This document shows positions 34,390 to 42,367 of a stretch of DNA of 64,000 bases, piece after piece. This stretch comes from Pseudomonas sp. CCC3.1 (lineage in GTDB: Bacteria > Pseudomonadota > Gammaproteobacteria > Pseudomonadales > Pseudomonadaceae): contig NZ_CP133778.1 of assembly GCF_034347405.1 (NCBI RefSeq), positions 3,224,001 to 3,288,000 on the forward strand, in the 5' to 3' direction. Below the pieces are notes generated by a model. It did no database searches and had not been told where the DNA came from. It saw nothing but the letters and a program-made list of their open reading frames with translations. Position numbers and translations under genes: made by a program. The stretch's first letter is position 1, and every line of letters starts with the position of its first letter.

Positions 34390-36648
34390 TCAGAACGAAG
34401 AGGTCACCGACGCAAAGTAGGCGCGGCCCGCCTCGTTATACGTCTGGGCACCCGCCTCGTCAGAGTTGCCTTTGCGATACAGCTGTTTGTCGAACAGGTT
34501 GTTGATGCCCACCCGCACGCTGAAGTTTTTATTGAACTCATAACCACTGCTCAGCCCCACCAGACCGTACGGATCAACCGACTGCTGCACCGATTTGTCC
34601 AGTGCTTCGTTGGCACGCATGTTGTACTTCGGCGCTTTCTGCTCGCCGTAGTAAGTGCCATTGACCTGGAACGACAGCTGCTCGGTGGCGTACCAGTCCA
34701 GCGTGGTGTTGAGCGTGTACTTGGGGATGATGCTCAGCGGTTCGCCGGTTTCCTTGTCCTTGCTTTCGATCATGTAGGTCAGGTTGGTGTTCCAGTCCAG
34801 ATCTTTGCGCAAACTGACAAACAGGTTCCCTTCAACCCCTTGAACGATGGCCTTGCCGCTGTTTTCCCACTGCAACACCCGGCGCCCGTTGGGCAGGCGG
34901 AAGGCCGATTCGTTGCTGGCATTGATTTTGTTTTGGTAGTCGTTACGGAAGTACGTGCCGCTGGTGCGCCAAGTGCCTTTGTCGAACGCCAGGCCAATCT
35001 CTTTGTTGACGCTGATTTCAGGCTTCAAGTCCGGATTGCCCACCAGGTAACAGCCACCGATGTTGACCTCAACCGAGCTGCAGCCTGCGCCACGGCTGTA
35101 CAACAGGTAATTGGGGTTGGACTGGTACAGGTTCGGAGTTTTGTAAGCTCGGGCAATACCGCCCTTGATGCTCAATTCGTCAGTGATCTGGTGCGAAGCG
35201 TTGAGGCTTGGGCTCCAGTTGCCGCCAAACTTGTTGTGGTGATCGAAGCGCAAGCCCGGCGTGACGATGGTTTTGGCCCCGGCTTCGAGGTTGTCTTCTA
35301 CGTAAAACGCGTAGCTGTTGGCGGTGGATTTGGTTTGGGTACGGTCTGTTCCAGGAATACCCGGCGTACCATCGGCGCCCGGATCCCAGCTTTGTGGACG
35401 CAGCGAGCCCGGATCGTTCAGCGACTCGTAGAGGTATTCGCCACCCAAGGTCAGAACCTGGTGGGTGTACACGTCCAGCGGCAGGTTGACTTCAGCGTTG
35501 GCGCGGGTATTGCGCAAACGTGACTCGAAGCTCCCCGCGCTTTCCGATGGCGCACCTTCGCCATAACCGGCCAGTCCTTCGTTAAGACGCGAGTTGCGGG
35601 TCAGGTCATGGGTCAGCGAGGCGGTGGTCGAACCCCAGTCAAACGAGCCATTGTGGGTCGCCGAGAAGGTGCTGCGCTGCAGGACGCTGGTTTCCTTGCC
35701 ATACAGGCTGTTAACGAAGTCGCCCCCGCTGTTGAGCATGGTATCGCCGGCAAAGATATTGCCCTGGCGGCTGTAGCTGGCTTCCAGGTCGAGCGTTTGC
35801 TCGGGGGTGAATTGCCAGCTCAGCAAACCATTGACGTCTTTGTTACGCACACCCTCACGGCCCGCCACCACGCTGTCGGCATACGCCTGCTGCGCGGTGT
35901 TGATCTTGGCATCGTCGGCGTCGGTCTTGTTCAGGCCGCCGTACACGCGGAACACCAGGTCGTCGGTGATCGGGCCGCTGAGGTTGAAGTTGGTGCGCTT
36001 GCTGATGCCTTCCGAATCGTCTTCCGGCGACAAGTAGTAAGCGGTCAATGAGCCGTGGAGTTGGTCTGTCGGGCGTTTGGTGATGATGTTGACCACCCCG
36101 CCCATCGCACCAGAGCCATAACGGGCGGCAGCCGGACCTCGGAGAATTTCGATACGCTCGACTTCTTCGGCCGGGACCCAGTTGGTCTCACCTCGGGTGT
36201 CGCGGTCGCCGCTCCAGCCATAACGCTGAGCATTACGCGAAGAAGAAGGCTTGCCGTCGATCAGGATCAAGGTGTTTTCCGGGCCCATGCCGCGCAAGTC
36301 AATCTGGCGGTTGTTGCCGCGAGCACCACTGGAACTGTTACCGGTGAGGTTGACCCCCGGTTCGCGACGAATGATGTCGGAAAGGTCATTGGCTGGCGGA
36401 CGTTTTTTAATGTCCTCGGCGGTGATGATCGACACGCCCGGCGCTTGCTTCAGCTCTTCGGCGGCGGTGCCCAACACGCGGGTTTCTTCCAGTTGCAGCG
36501 CTTGCTTGCTGCCATCCACCGGCAAATCGTTGGCCTCGACTGGCACCTCATCGCGTTCGCGCTCCAGCGCATCGGCGAGCAAGGTGGGTGAAGCGAGTGC
36601 GGCCACGATAGCCAGTGAAAATTGACTGCGTTTGAATCGAGACGACAT
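34390..36648 (-). CDS. fepA: Ferric enterobactin-type TonB-dependent receptor (FepA/PfeA family)
   Basis: A 752-residue receptor from the ATG at 36648 (MSSRFKRSQFSLAIVAALASPTLLA signal peptide). The plug carries EELKQAPGVSIITAEDIKKRP, VNLTGNSSSGARGNNRQIDLRG, MGPENTLILIDGKP, DRDTRGETNWVPAEEVERIE and LRGPAAARYGSGAMGGVVN, all very close to FepA/PfeA. The barrel ends in ASVTSSF. There is no N-terminal STN domain, so it does not signal through FecR. Catecholate ferrisiderophores are the likely ligand. A downstream DUF3649-PepSY-DUF3325 operon on the same strand may process the imported iron. A Fur-like site lies upstream. Confidence 0.92.
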   Translation of the reverse strand: MSSRFKRSQFSLAIVAALASPTLLADALERERDEVPVEANDLPVDGSKQALQLEETRVLGTAAEELKQAPGVSIITAEDIKKRPPANDLSDIIRREPGVNLTGNSSSGARGNNRQIDLRGMGPENTLILIDGKPSSSRNAQRYGWSGDRDTRGETNWVPAEEVERIEILRGPAAARYGSGAMGGVVNIITKRPTDQLHGSLTAYYLSPEDDSEGISKRTNFNLSGPITDDLVFRVYGGLNKTDADDAKINTAQQAYADSVVAGREGVRNKDVNGLLSWQFTPEQTLDLEASYSRQGNIFAGDTMLNSGGDFVNSLYGKETSVLQRSTFSATHNGSFDWGSTTASLTHDLTRNSRLNEGLAGYGEGAPSESAGSFESRLRNTRANAEVNLPLDVYTHQVLTLGGEYLYESLNDPGSLRPQSWDPGADGTPGIPGTDRTQTKSTANSYAFYVEDNLEAGAKTIVTPGLRFDHHNKFGGNWSPSLNASHQITDELSIKGGIARAYKTPNLYQSNPNYLLYSRGAGCSSVEVNIGGCYLVGNPDLKPEISVNKEIGLAFDKGTWRTSGTYFRNDYQNKINASNESAFRLPNGRRVLQWENSGKAIVQGVEGNLFVSLRKDLDWNTNLTYMIESKDKETGEPLSIIPKYTLNTTLDWYATEQLSFQVNGTYYGEQKAPKYNMRANEALDKSVQQSVDPYGLVGLSSGYEFNKNFSVRVGINNLFDKQLYRKGNSDEAGAQTYNEAGRAYFASVTSSF

Positions 36649-36990
36649 GTCCAATTGATCCCTTAACAATGGAGTGTGCTCTGCAGGCGAAAACTGGAAT
36701 TGCTTGCGCGCGGGCCATCCAGAAGACCCACATCGCTTAACTCTCCCCGGCGCTGCCAGGGCTGCAATAGTAAACATTCTCAAATGAGAGTAAAGCGCAA
36801 TTGACATCTATCCTCATTAGCAAGTTCCCAAATCCCTTTGTTTAAAAGACATTTCCTGCACAAAAAAATTAAAGACAGGTTGCCAAATGGGCGATGGGAG
36901 CTGGTTTGCCAGCGATTGCATCCCTAAAGTCCGCCTGTAAACTGTGGCGCACTTCAACGTCCTTCTTTCCAGCTTTATGAGTGCAGCACC
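36649..36990. promoter_or_regulatory. Divergent fepA-FKBP intergenic region with a possible Fur box
   Basis: 342 bases with promoters of the divergent receptor and FKBP genes. At 36763-36795, read on the minus strand, CATTTGAGAATGTTTACTATTGC partly fits a Fur site (GAGAATG...TATTGC). The 36800-36870 part is AT-rich. No small gene is evident. Confidence 0.35.
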
Positions 36991-37332
36991 ATGACGAACG
37001 AACTCCAGATCACCGACCTTCTACTGGGCGACGGCAAAGCCTGTGTCAAAGGCGCTCTGATCACCACGCAGTACACCGGCTGGCTCGCAGATGGCACGGT
37101 ATTCGACTCCTCGTTCGAGCGCGGCAAGCCGTTTCAGTGCGTGATTGGCAGCGGTCGCGTGATCAAGGGCTGGGACCAGGGTCTGATGGGGATGAAAGTC
37201 GGCGGCAAACGCACACTGCAAGTCCCTGCACACTTGGCCTATGGTGAAAGAAGCATGGGCGCGCACATCAAACCAAACGCCGACCTTACCTTTGAGATCG
37301 AACTGCTGGAAGTGCTCACTCGAGACGACTAA
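36991..37332 (+). CDS. FKBP-type peptidyl-prolyl cis-trans isomerase
   Basis: A 113-residue single-domain FKBP without a signal peptide, hence cytoplasmic. Diagnostic segments are YTGWLADGTVFDSSFERGKPFQCVIGSGRVIKGWDQGLMGMKVGGKRTLQVPAHLAYGER and DLTFEIELLEV. The drug-pocket residues Tyr, Phe-Asp, Val-Ile, Trp and Tyr are retained, so it should be active on X-Pro bonds. The start follows the CAGCACC leader with no strong ribosome site. Confidence 0.93.
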   Translation: MTNELQITDLLLGDGKACVKGALITTQYTGWLADGTVFDSSFERGKPFQCVIGSGRVIKGWDQGLMGMKVGGKRTLQVPAHLAYGERSMGAHIKPNADLTFEIELLEVLTRDD

Positions 37333-37373
37333 GTCACTGACACATAGCATTTTTTTCAGGGAGTTAAGCGCTA

Positions 37374-38483
37374 GTGAATCGATTCTTCATGCGGTTTTTA
37401 ACGCTTTCTCTACCGATTGCGATAGCCGGTTGCAGCAGCACAAACACCCAGACGTTACCGAGCCGTACGCCCGAACAGGCCCGTGCACGATTCATGCAGC
37501 TGCTGCCCACCAACCTCCAGGATCGACAGGGTTGGGCCACCGATATTTACGCCGCTTTTGCCGCGCAAGCACTTGAACCCAACGACGAAAACCTGTGTTC
37601 GGTGCTGGCCGTCACCGAACAGGAGTCGACCTTTCAGGCAGACCCGCCGGTGCCAAACCTGGCGAAAATCGCCCGCAGCGAAATCAATCGCCGCGCAGGC
37701 AAGCTGCACATCCCCGAATTTGTGGTTCATAGCGCGCTGAACATCACCTCGCCGAATGGCAAAACCTATAACCAGCGCCTCGATGCCGCGCGCACCGAAG
37801 GCCAGTTGAGTGCCATTTTTGATGACTTTATCGGCATGGTGCCGCTGGGTAAAAACCTGTTTGGCAGCCTGAATCCGGTGCATACCGGTGGCCCGATGCA
37901 GGTCAGCATCGCGTTTGCCGAGAAACACGCGAAGGATTATCCATACCCGATACCGGGCACGATCCGACAAGAAGTCTTCACCCGTCGAGGCGGCATGTAT
38001 TTCGGCACCGCCCATTTGCTCGGCTATCCCGTCGATTACACACAATCGCTGTACCGCTTTGCCGACTTTAATGCGGGCTGGTATGCCAGTCGCAATGCCG
38101 CCTTTCAGAACGCCGTCAGCCAGGTTTCAGGTGTTGCGCTGGCACTGGATGGTGACGTGACGATCCCCGATTCTTACGCCGTGGGCTCGACCGAACGCGC
38201 CGTGCGCGCGCTGGGCAAACCGTTGGGCTTGAGCAACAACCAAATCAGGCAGCAATTGCTCAAAGGCGACAGCCTTGAGTTTGATCAGACTGAGGTGTAT
38301 CGCACCGTGTTTGCGCTGGCAGATCGCCAACAAGGCAAACCCTTGCCCCGTGCTGTATTGCCCGGCATTACCCTGCAAAGCCCGAAAATCACCCGTAACC
38401 TGACCACCGCCTGGTTTGCCCAACGCGTCGATGAGCGCCGCCAGCGCTGTATGAACCGGGCCAAGTCATTGCCCACGTCGTGA
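37374..38483 (+). CDS. DUF1615 lipoprotein
   Basis: A 369-residue exported lipoprotein. The GTG start at 37374 follows CAGGGAG. The signal peptide MNRFFMRFLTLSLPIAIAGCSS ends in a lipobox (IAGC), giving a lipidated Cys19. The mature protein contains CSVLAVTEQESTFQADPPVPNLAKIARSEI, a glutamate-centred segment reminiscent of lytic transglycosylase folds, and NPVHTGGPMQVSIAFAE. These are characteristic of DUF1615. A role at the cell wall is possible but unproven. It follows the FKBP gene by 41 bases. Confidence 0.85.
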   Translation: MNRFFMRFLTLSLPIAIAGCSSTNTQTLPSRTPEQARARFMQLLPTNLQDRQGWATDIYAAFAAQALEPNDENLCSVLAVTEQESTFQADPPVPNLAKIARSEINRRAGKLHIPEFVVHSALNITSPNGKTYNQRLDAARTEGQLSAIFDDFIGMVPLGKNLFGSLNPVHTGGPMQVSIAFAEKHAKDYPYPIPGTIRQEVFTRRGGMYFGTAHLLGYPVDYTQSLYRFADFNAGWYASRNAAFQNAVSQVSGVALALDGDVTIPDSYAVGSTERAVRALGKPLGLSNNQIRQQLLKGDSLEFDQTEVYRTVFALADRQQGKPLPRAVLPGITLQSPKITRNLTTAWFAQRVDERRQRCMNRAKSLPTS

Positions 38484-38507
38484 AGCAACATCCCGAAAAG
38501 TTCATAT

Positions 38508-38630
38508 GCGGATACATTTGTTGTAATTATCCAGATGCGGTGTACGCTCTTACGTATTCGCGCCAGGCTCTGCACGCAATGTTTTCGAGCCTGTTTTCAA
38601 CGCCGCATAACCGAGCGCAGATACATTTCG
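38508..38630. promoter_or_regulatory. Candidate operator repeats of the xre-res promoter
   Basis: GCGGATACATTT (38508-38519) and GCAGATACATTT (38617-38628) are direct repeats 109 bases apart in the leader before the antitoxin gene, with 11 of 12 matches. Antitoxin autorepression would need such sites. This is inference from position and repetition. Confidence 0.35.
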
Positions 38631-38650
38631 TACAGAGCCTGGAGGTCATC

Positions 38651-39052
38651 ATGCAGTTAGTCGCCCACCACTCTCAGCCCGACATCACCAGTGGTGACGC
38701 CGGCCGCGTGGCCCTGACATTTTTTTTCAATTTAATGGAGCACTGGGGCTGCACCAAAGACCAGCAATGCACCCTGCTCGGCTCAATCGGCAATACCACG
38801 TACTTCAAGTATAAAAAGCTACCGAATGTGCGCCTGCCTCACGACACCCTTGAACGCATCTCGTACCTGATGGGCGTGCACAAAGCGTTGCGCATCTTGT
38901 TCAGCAATCAGCCTGAGCGCGCCTATGAGTGGATACACAAGACCAACACCGCAGCGCCTTTCAATGGCCAGAGTGCTTTGAGCTATATGCTCGCGGGCCA
39001 GGTGGTCGACCTCGCGGATGTTCGGCGCTATCTGGACGGGGTGCGCGGCTGA
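38651..39052 (+). CDS. Xre/MbcA/ParS-type antitoxin
   Basis: A 133-residue antitoxin from the ATG at 38651, with GGAGG ten bases upstream. The N-terminal helical domain (AGRVALTFFFNLMEHWGCTKDQQCTLLGS) and the C-terminal DUF2384 segment (ERISYLMGVHKALRILFSNQPERAYEWIHKTNTAAPFNGQSALSYMLAG...LADVRRYLDGVRG) are clear. The family neutralises RES toxins and represses its own operon. The stop shares one base with the toxin start, so translation is coupled. Confidence 0.92.
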   Translation: MQLVAHHSQPDITSGDAGRVALTFFFNLMEHWGCTKDQQCTLLGSIGNTTYFKYKKLPNVRLPHDTLERISYLMGVHKALRILFSNQPERAYEWIHKTNTAAPFNGQSALSYMLAGQVVDLADVRRYLDGVRG

Positions 39053-39741
39053 TGCCAGACACCTCAAGGCCTGCTGTGCTACCCGAGTGGAGCAACGCTT
39101 ATCGCATCATCAACAGTGCATTCCCGCCGATATCGGTGTTTGAAGACACCCTGGACCCCGACGATCTGGACATCGCCTTCGTCCTCGAAAGCTTGACCAA
39201 TGACCGCCTGCGCGACCAGGCCGGGGTGCTAAACCGGGTACGCCCCGAAGACCGCCTGTGCGGTGAAGGCTCGACCCCGATCATGGCCGCCTTTACCCAT
39301 ATTGGTCGCGCCAGCCGCTTTACCGACGGCAGTTATGGTGTGTACTACTGCGCCAGCAGCGTCGAGGCAGCTATTGCCGAAACCTGCTTCCATCAAGAAC
39401 AATTCTGGCGCGCCACCCAAGAAGCAAGCATCGAAATCACCATGCGCACCTACATCAACAAGGTGCTCCAGCCGATGATTGATGTGCGCGACAACCCCAC
39501 AGTGCATCAACCTTCGCCCGCCAGTTATGGGGTCGCACAAGCCTTTGCCCGGCCGCACCGCGAAGCACTGGCCTGGGGGTTGCTCTACAACAGCGTGCGC
39601 CTCAACGGACACGAATGCGTGGCCGCCTTTCGCCCGCCTGCGCTCTCGATTCCGGTGCAGGGCCCGCATTTTCGCTATGTCTGGGATGACAAAAAACAGG
39701 CCATCGCCTGGGTGTTGCACGTGAGCGAAGTCACGTTCTGA
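39052..39741 (+). CDS. RES-domain toxin (NAD-degrading)
   Basis: A 229-residue RES toxin starting at 39052 (MPDTSRPAV) in the TGATG overlap with the antitoxin. The fold's conserved parts are visible: YRIINSAFPP (arginine), GRASRFTDGSYGVYYCASSVEAAIAET (arginine, tyrosine and glutamate of the NAD-cleft) and ASYGVAQAFARPHREALAWGLLYNSVR. Characterised RES toxins hydrolyse or phosphorolyse NAD and stop growth until the antitoxin binds. All key segments look intact, so the pair should be functional. Confidence 0.92.
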   Translation: MPDTSRPAVLPEWSNAYRIINSAFPPISVFEDTLDPDDLDIAFVLESLTNDRLRDQAGVLNRVRPEDRLCGEGSTPIMAAFTHIGRASRFTDGSYGVYYCASSVEAAIAETCFHQEQFWRATQEASIEITMRTYINKVLQPMIDVRDNPTVHQPSPASYGVAQAFARPHREALAWGLLYNSVRLNGHECVAAFRPPALSIPVQGPHFRYVWDDKKQAIAWVLHVSEVTF

Positions 39742-40047
39742 TCAAGCAGCGTCAGAAACTTCGTTGTCAGGAGCAATGTTGTTCACATAAGCGAAAGCGG
39801 ACCCTGTAGGAGCGAGCTTGTCTCGCGATCTTTTGATCTTTTAAAAGCTCGCGAGACAAGCTCGCTCCTACAGTTAGTCGTGCGCATCTCTTAAGTGAAC
39901 AGCATTGCGTTGTCAGGGGGGTTATTTGGCCCTCACAAATCGAATATCGTCAGCGCATGGCCGAAGTGGATGAGCAGGACCGGTGCGGGCACCTAAAAGC
40001 CCCCTTTCTGCCTCACAAACCTTATAAGAAATTTCACGGAGCCTGCC
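39742..40047. other. Intergenic region with REP unit
   Basis: Only a family A REP element (39804-39873) is recognisable. The rest holds the promoter of the PuuB-like gene. A reverse-strand frame across the start of that gene has no independent support. Confidence 0.5.
39804..39873. repeat. REP-like inverted repeat, family A
   Basis: CTGTAGGAGCGAGCTTGTCTCGCGA and its reverse complement face each other around TCTTTTGATCTTTTAAAAG. A G/A variant (GTCTCGCGA) is mirrored on both arms, so both arms changed together. Confidence 0.8.
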
Positions 40048-41331
40048 ATGACTGAACGCTGCAACTCTTATTACGCCGCGACCCTCAACCACGAAACCAG
40101 CTACCCGCCCCTGCAAGGCCAGCACCGGGTCGATGTGGTGATTATCGGTGGCGGATTTACCGGCGTGGCGACCGCCGTTGAACTGGCAGAAAAAGGCCTG
40201 AAAGTGGCCATCGTCGAGAGCCACAAAATCGGCTGGGGAGCCACGGGGCGCAATGGCGGTCAAGTGACCGGCAGCCTGTCGGGCGATGAGGCCATGCGCA
40301 AGCAGATGCGCCGGCGCCTGGGCAGCCAGGTCGATGATTTCATCTGGAACCTGCGTTGGCGCGGGCACGAAATCATCCAGCAGCGCGTCGACAAATACGG
40401 CATCCAGTGCGACCTCAAGCACGGCCACTTGCATGCGGCCTACAAGCCGAGCCACATGGCAGGTTTACGCAAGGATTACGACGAAGCCGTGCATCGGGGC
40501 ATGGGGGCGCAGGTGTCGCTGCTCGACCGCAATCAGGTGCGCGATATTTTGCAGAGCGATCTGTATCACGGCGCCATCAAAAACACCCGCAACATGCACC
40601 TGCACCCGCTCAACCTGTGTATTGGCGAAGCGCGAGCAGCAGAAAGCCTGGGCACACTGATTTTCGAAAACAGCGAAGTGCTGGAAATCATCCATGGCGA
40701 CACCCCCGGCGTGCGCACTGCGCATGGGCGCATTGATGCCAATCAGGTGCTGCTGGCGGGCGACGTCTACCACACGCTGGAGCCTGGCAAACTCAAGGGC
40801 AAAATCTTCCCGGCCATGGGCGGGATCGTTACCACCGAACCGTTGGGCGCCCTGGCCCGGCAACTGAACCCAGAAGACCTGGCGGTGTATGACTGCCGCT
40901 TTGTCCTCGATTATTACCGCATGACCGCCGATGGCCGCCTGCTGTTTGGCGGCGGCGCCAACTACAGCGGCAAAGATTCGCGCGACATTGCAGCCGAATT
41001 GCTGCCCTGCATCGAGCAGACCTTTCCGGCACTCAAAGGGGTGAAAATCGATTACCAGTGGAGTTGCGCGATGGGCATCGTGATCAATCGCATCCCGCAA
41101 CTGGGCAAGCTCTCGGACAACGTGTGGTACTGCCAGGGCTACTCAGGCCATGGCATCGCCACCACGCACATCATGGGCGAAATCATGGGCCGCGCGATCA
41201 CAGGTCAACTGGAGCAATTCGACACCTTTGCCGGGTGCCAGCACATTCGTGTGCCCATGGGCGATGTGTTTGGCAACCCGATGCTGGCGGCGGGCATGTG
41301 GTACTACCAGATGCTTGAGCGGTTTCGCTAA
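40048..41331 (+). CDS. puuB: FAD-dependent amine oxidase, gamma-glutamylputrescine oxidase-like
   Basis: A 427-residue DAO-family flavoprotein. The N-terminal FAD site is VVIIGGGFTGVATAVELAEKGLKVAIVES (about 30-58), followed by GWGATGRNGGQVTGSLSGDE. The C-terminal part has RLLFGGGANYSG and WYCQGYSGHGIATTHIMGEI, which are close to PuuB/PauB/OrdL. Such enzymes oxidise gamma-glutamylated polyamines, releasing ammonia and an aldehyde. It stands alone between REP elements without other puu genes, so the exact amine substrate remains open. Confidence 0.82.
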   Translation: MTERCNSYYAATLNHETSYPPLQGQHRVDVVIIGGGFTGVATAVELAEKGLKVAIVESHKIGWGATGRNGGQVTGSLSGDEAMRKQMRRRLGSQVDDFIWNLRWRGHEIIQQRVDKYGIQCDLKHGHLHAAYKPSHMAGLRKDYDEAVHRGMGAQVSLLDRNQVRDILQSDLYHGAIKNTRNMHLHPLNLCIGEARAAESLGTLIFENSEVLEIIHGDTPGVRTAHGRIDANQVLLAGDVYHTLEPGKLKGKIFPAMGGIVTTEPLGALARQLNPEDLAVYDCRFVLDYYRMTADGRLLFGGGANYSGKDSRDIAAELLPCIEQTFPALKGVKIDYQWSCAMGIVINRIPQLGKLSDNVWYCQGYSGHGIATTHIMGEIMGRAITGQLEQFDTFAGCQHIRVPMGDVFGNPMLAAGMWYYQMLERFR

Positions 41332-41348
41332 TCACTGAATTGCGCCCA

Positions 41349-41414
41349 TGTAGAAGCGAGTTTGCTCGCGATCTTTTGATCTTTAAAAGATCGCGAGCAA
41401 GCTCGCTCCTACAG
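41349..41414. repeat. REP-like inverted repeat, family A, reaching into crcB
   Basis: TGTAGAAGCGAGTTTGCTCGCGATC pairs with GATCGCGAGCAAGCTCGCTCCTACA. The right arm overlaps the end of the crcB gene, whose stop codon TAG (complement at 41409-41411) is the TAG of the repeat's CTGTAGGAGC. The repeat may have supplied a new stop. Confidence 0.75.
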
Positions 41415-41807
41415 AGCATCGGCCGCAGTCGGTGGGACTTTGGCCCCCGCCAGCAAACCCAGTTCAACGGCCAAAAACCCGATCACCAGACTGGCCACCA
41501 GATAGCAGATAGAAACCAGCACCCCGCCCGGGTCCGTCATCATTTCGACGGCGCCAAACACAAAACTGGAGAACGTCGAAAGGCCGCCCATGATCCCGGT
41601 CCCGACCATCACGTGCACGTACTGGTTGATTCGATTGCTCTTGAACAGCGACGTGGCAACGCCCAGCAAAAACGCGGCGACGATGTTGGCGACAAAAATA
41701 TCCATGGGAAAACCATCGGCCAGACGCGGCACCGATAACATCACGAACTCACGGCAAGTGGCCCCAAACGCCCCGCCGACAAATATCAGAATGATCATAT
41801 TCAGCAT
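41409..41807 (-). CDS. crcB: CrcB/Fluc fluoride channel, copy 1
   Basis: A 132-residue four-helix Fluc protein with [14 protein letters not shown] at the N-terminus and [21 protein letters not shown], where the family expects GGxTTFSTF around the central sodium site. It exports fluoride as a dual-topology dimer. It lies 15 bases downstream of a second crcB, so the two might form a heterodimer as in other species with paired fluc genes (inference). Its stop codon sits in a REP arm. Confidence 0.9.
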   Translation of the reverse strand: MLNMIILIFVGGAFGATCREFVMLSVPRLADGFPMDIFVANIVAAFLLGVATSLFKSNRINQYVHVMVGTGIMGGLSTFSSFVFGAVEMMTDPGGVLVSICYLVASLVIGFLAVELGLLAGAKVPPTAADAL

Positions 41808-41822
41808 GTTTTCAGCTCCTTG

Positions 41823-42203
41823 TCAGCGCGCCAGCCAGGCGCCGAATGCCGCAGCGGCCAGCCCCAGCAGTACCGAGATAATCAAATAACCGGCAGCCCA
41901 TACGCGGTCCTTGATAGACGCCAGCTTGGACGCGTCCAGTTGCATGCTGCTGAACGTGGTGTAGCCACCCAGAATCCCGGTCAACACGGCTGCGTTCAGT
42001 ACATCACCATAACGATCACGCCAGTCGACGCTGAACAGAATGCTCAAATAGCCGATCACAAAGGCACCGCTGACGTTGATCAAAAACGTGCCCAGCGGCA
42101 ACTTGCCCTTGTACAACTGGCCCACCCGCAACCCGATCCACCACCGTAGCAGCGAACCCAGGCCGCCCCCCAACCCAACCCAAAAAACGTCCAGCGCAGT
42201 CAT
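41823..42203 (-). CDS. crcB: CrcB/Fluc fluoride channel, copy 2
   Basis: A 126-residue protein from the ATG at 42203 (MTALDVFWVGLGGGLGSLLRWWIGL). The second and third helices carry LPLGTFLINVSGAFVIGYL (pore asparagine) and LTGILGGYTTFSSMQLDASKL (phenylalanine box and sodium site). It precedes copy 1 in one transcript. The 5' leader lacks a recognisable fluoride riboswitch. Confidence 0.9.
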   Translation of the reverse strand: MTALDVFWVGLGGGLGSLLRWWIGLRVGQLYKGKLPLGTFLINVSGAFVIGYLSILFSVDWRDRYGDVLNAAVLTGILGGYTTFSSMQLDASKLASIKDRVWAAGYLIISVLLGLAAAAFGAWLAR

Positions 42204-42239
42204 GAAGATCCCTCTCGTGTCTGTTGGCCACTGCGCAAG

Positions 42240-42290
42240 TGTAGCCGCTGCCGAAGGCTGCGATCTGGCGCGCAGCGCAGACCACCCTTT
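42240..42290. repeat. REP-like fragment, family C
   Basis: TGTAGCCGCTGCCGAAGGCTGCGATC, followed by GGCGCGCAGCGC. GCAGCC/GGCTGC-type hairpins are short here. Related fragments occur at 1501-1525, near 5966 and at 48847. It separates the divergent crcB and NACHT genes. Confidence 0.55.
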
Positions 42291-42367
42291 GTTGGTCATT
42301 GTTCAAGTATCTGGGATACTGCCAAACAGCCATCACCGCGCTGTGCAGCGCCTACAAGGACGTTTTC

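Noticed and set aside
42204..42300. Fluoride riboswitch ahead of crcB
   Set aside because: The leader contains a REP fragment and lacks the conserved riboswitch core sequences.
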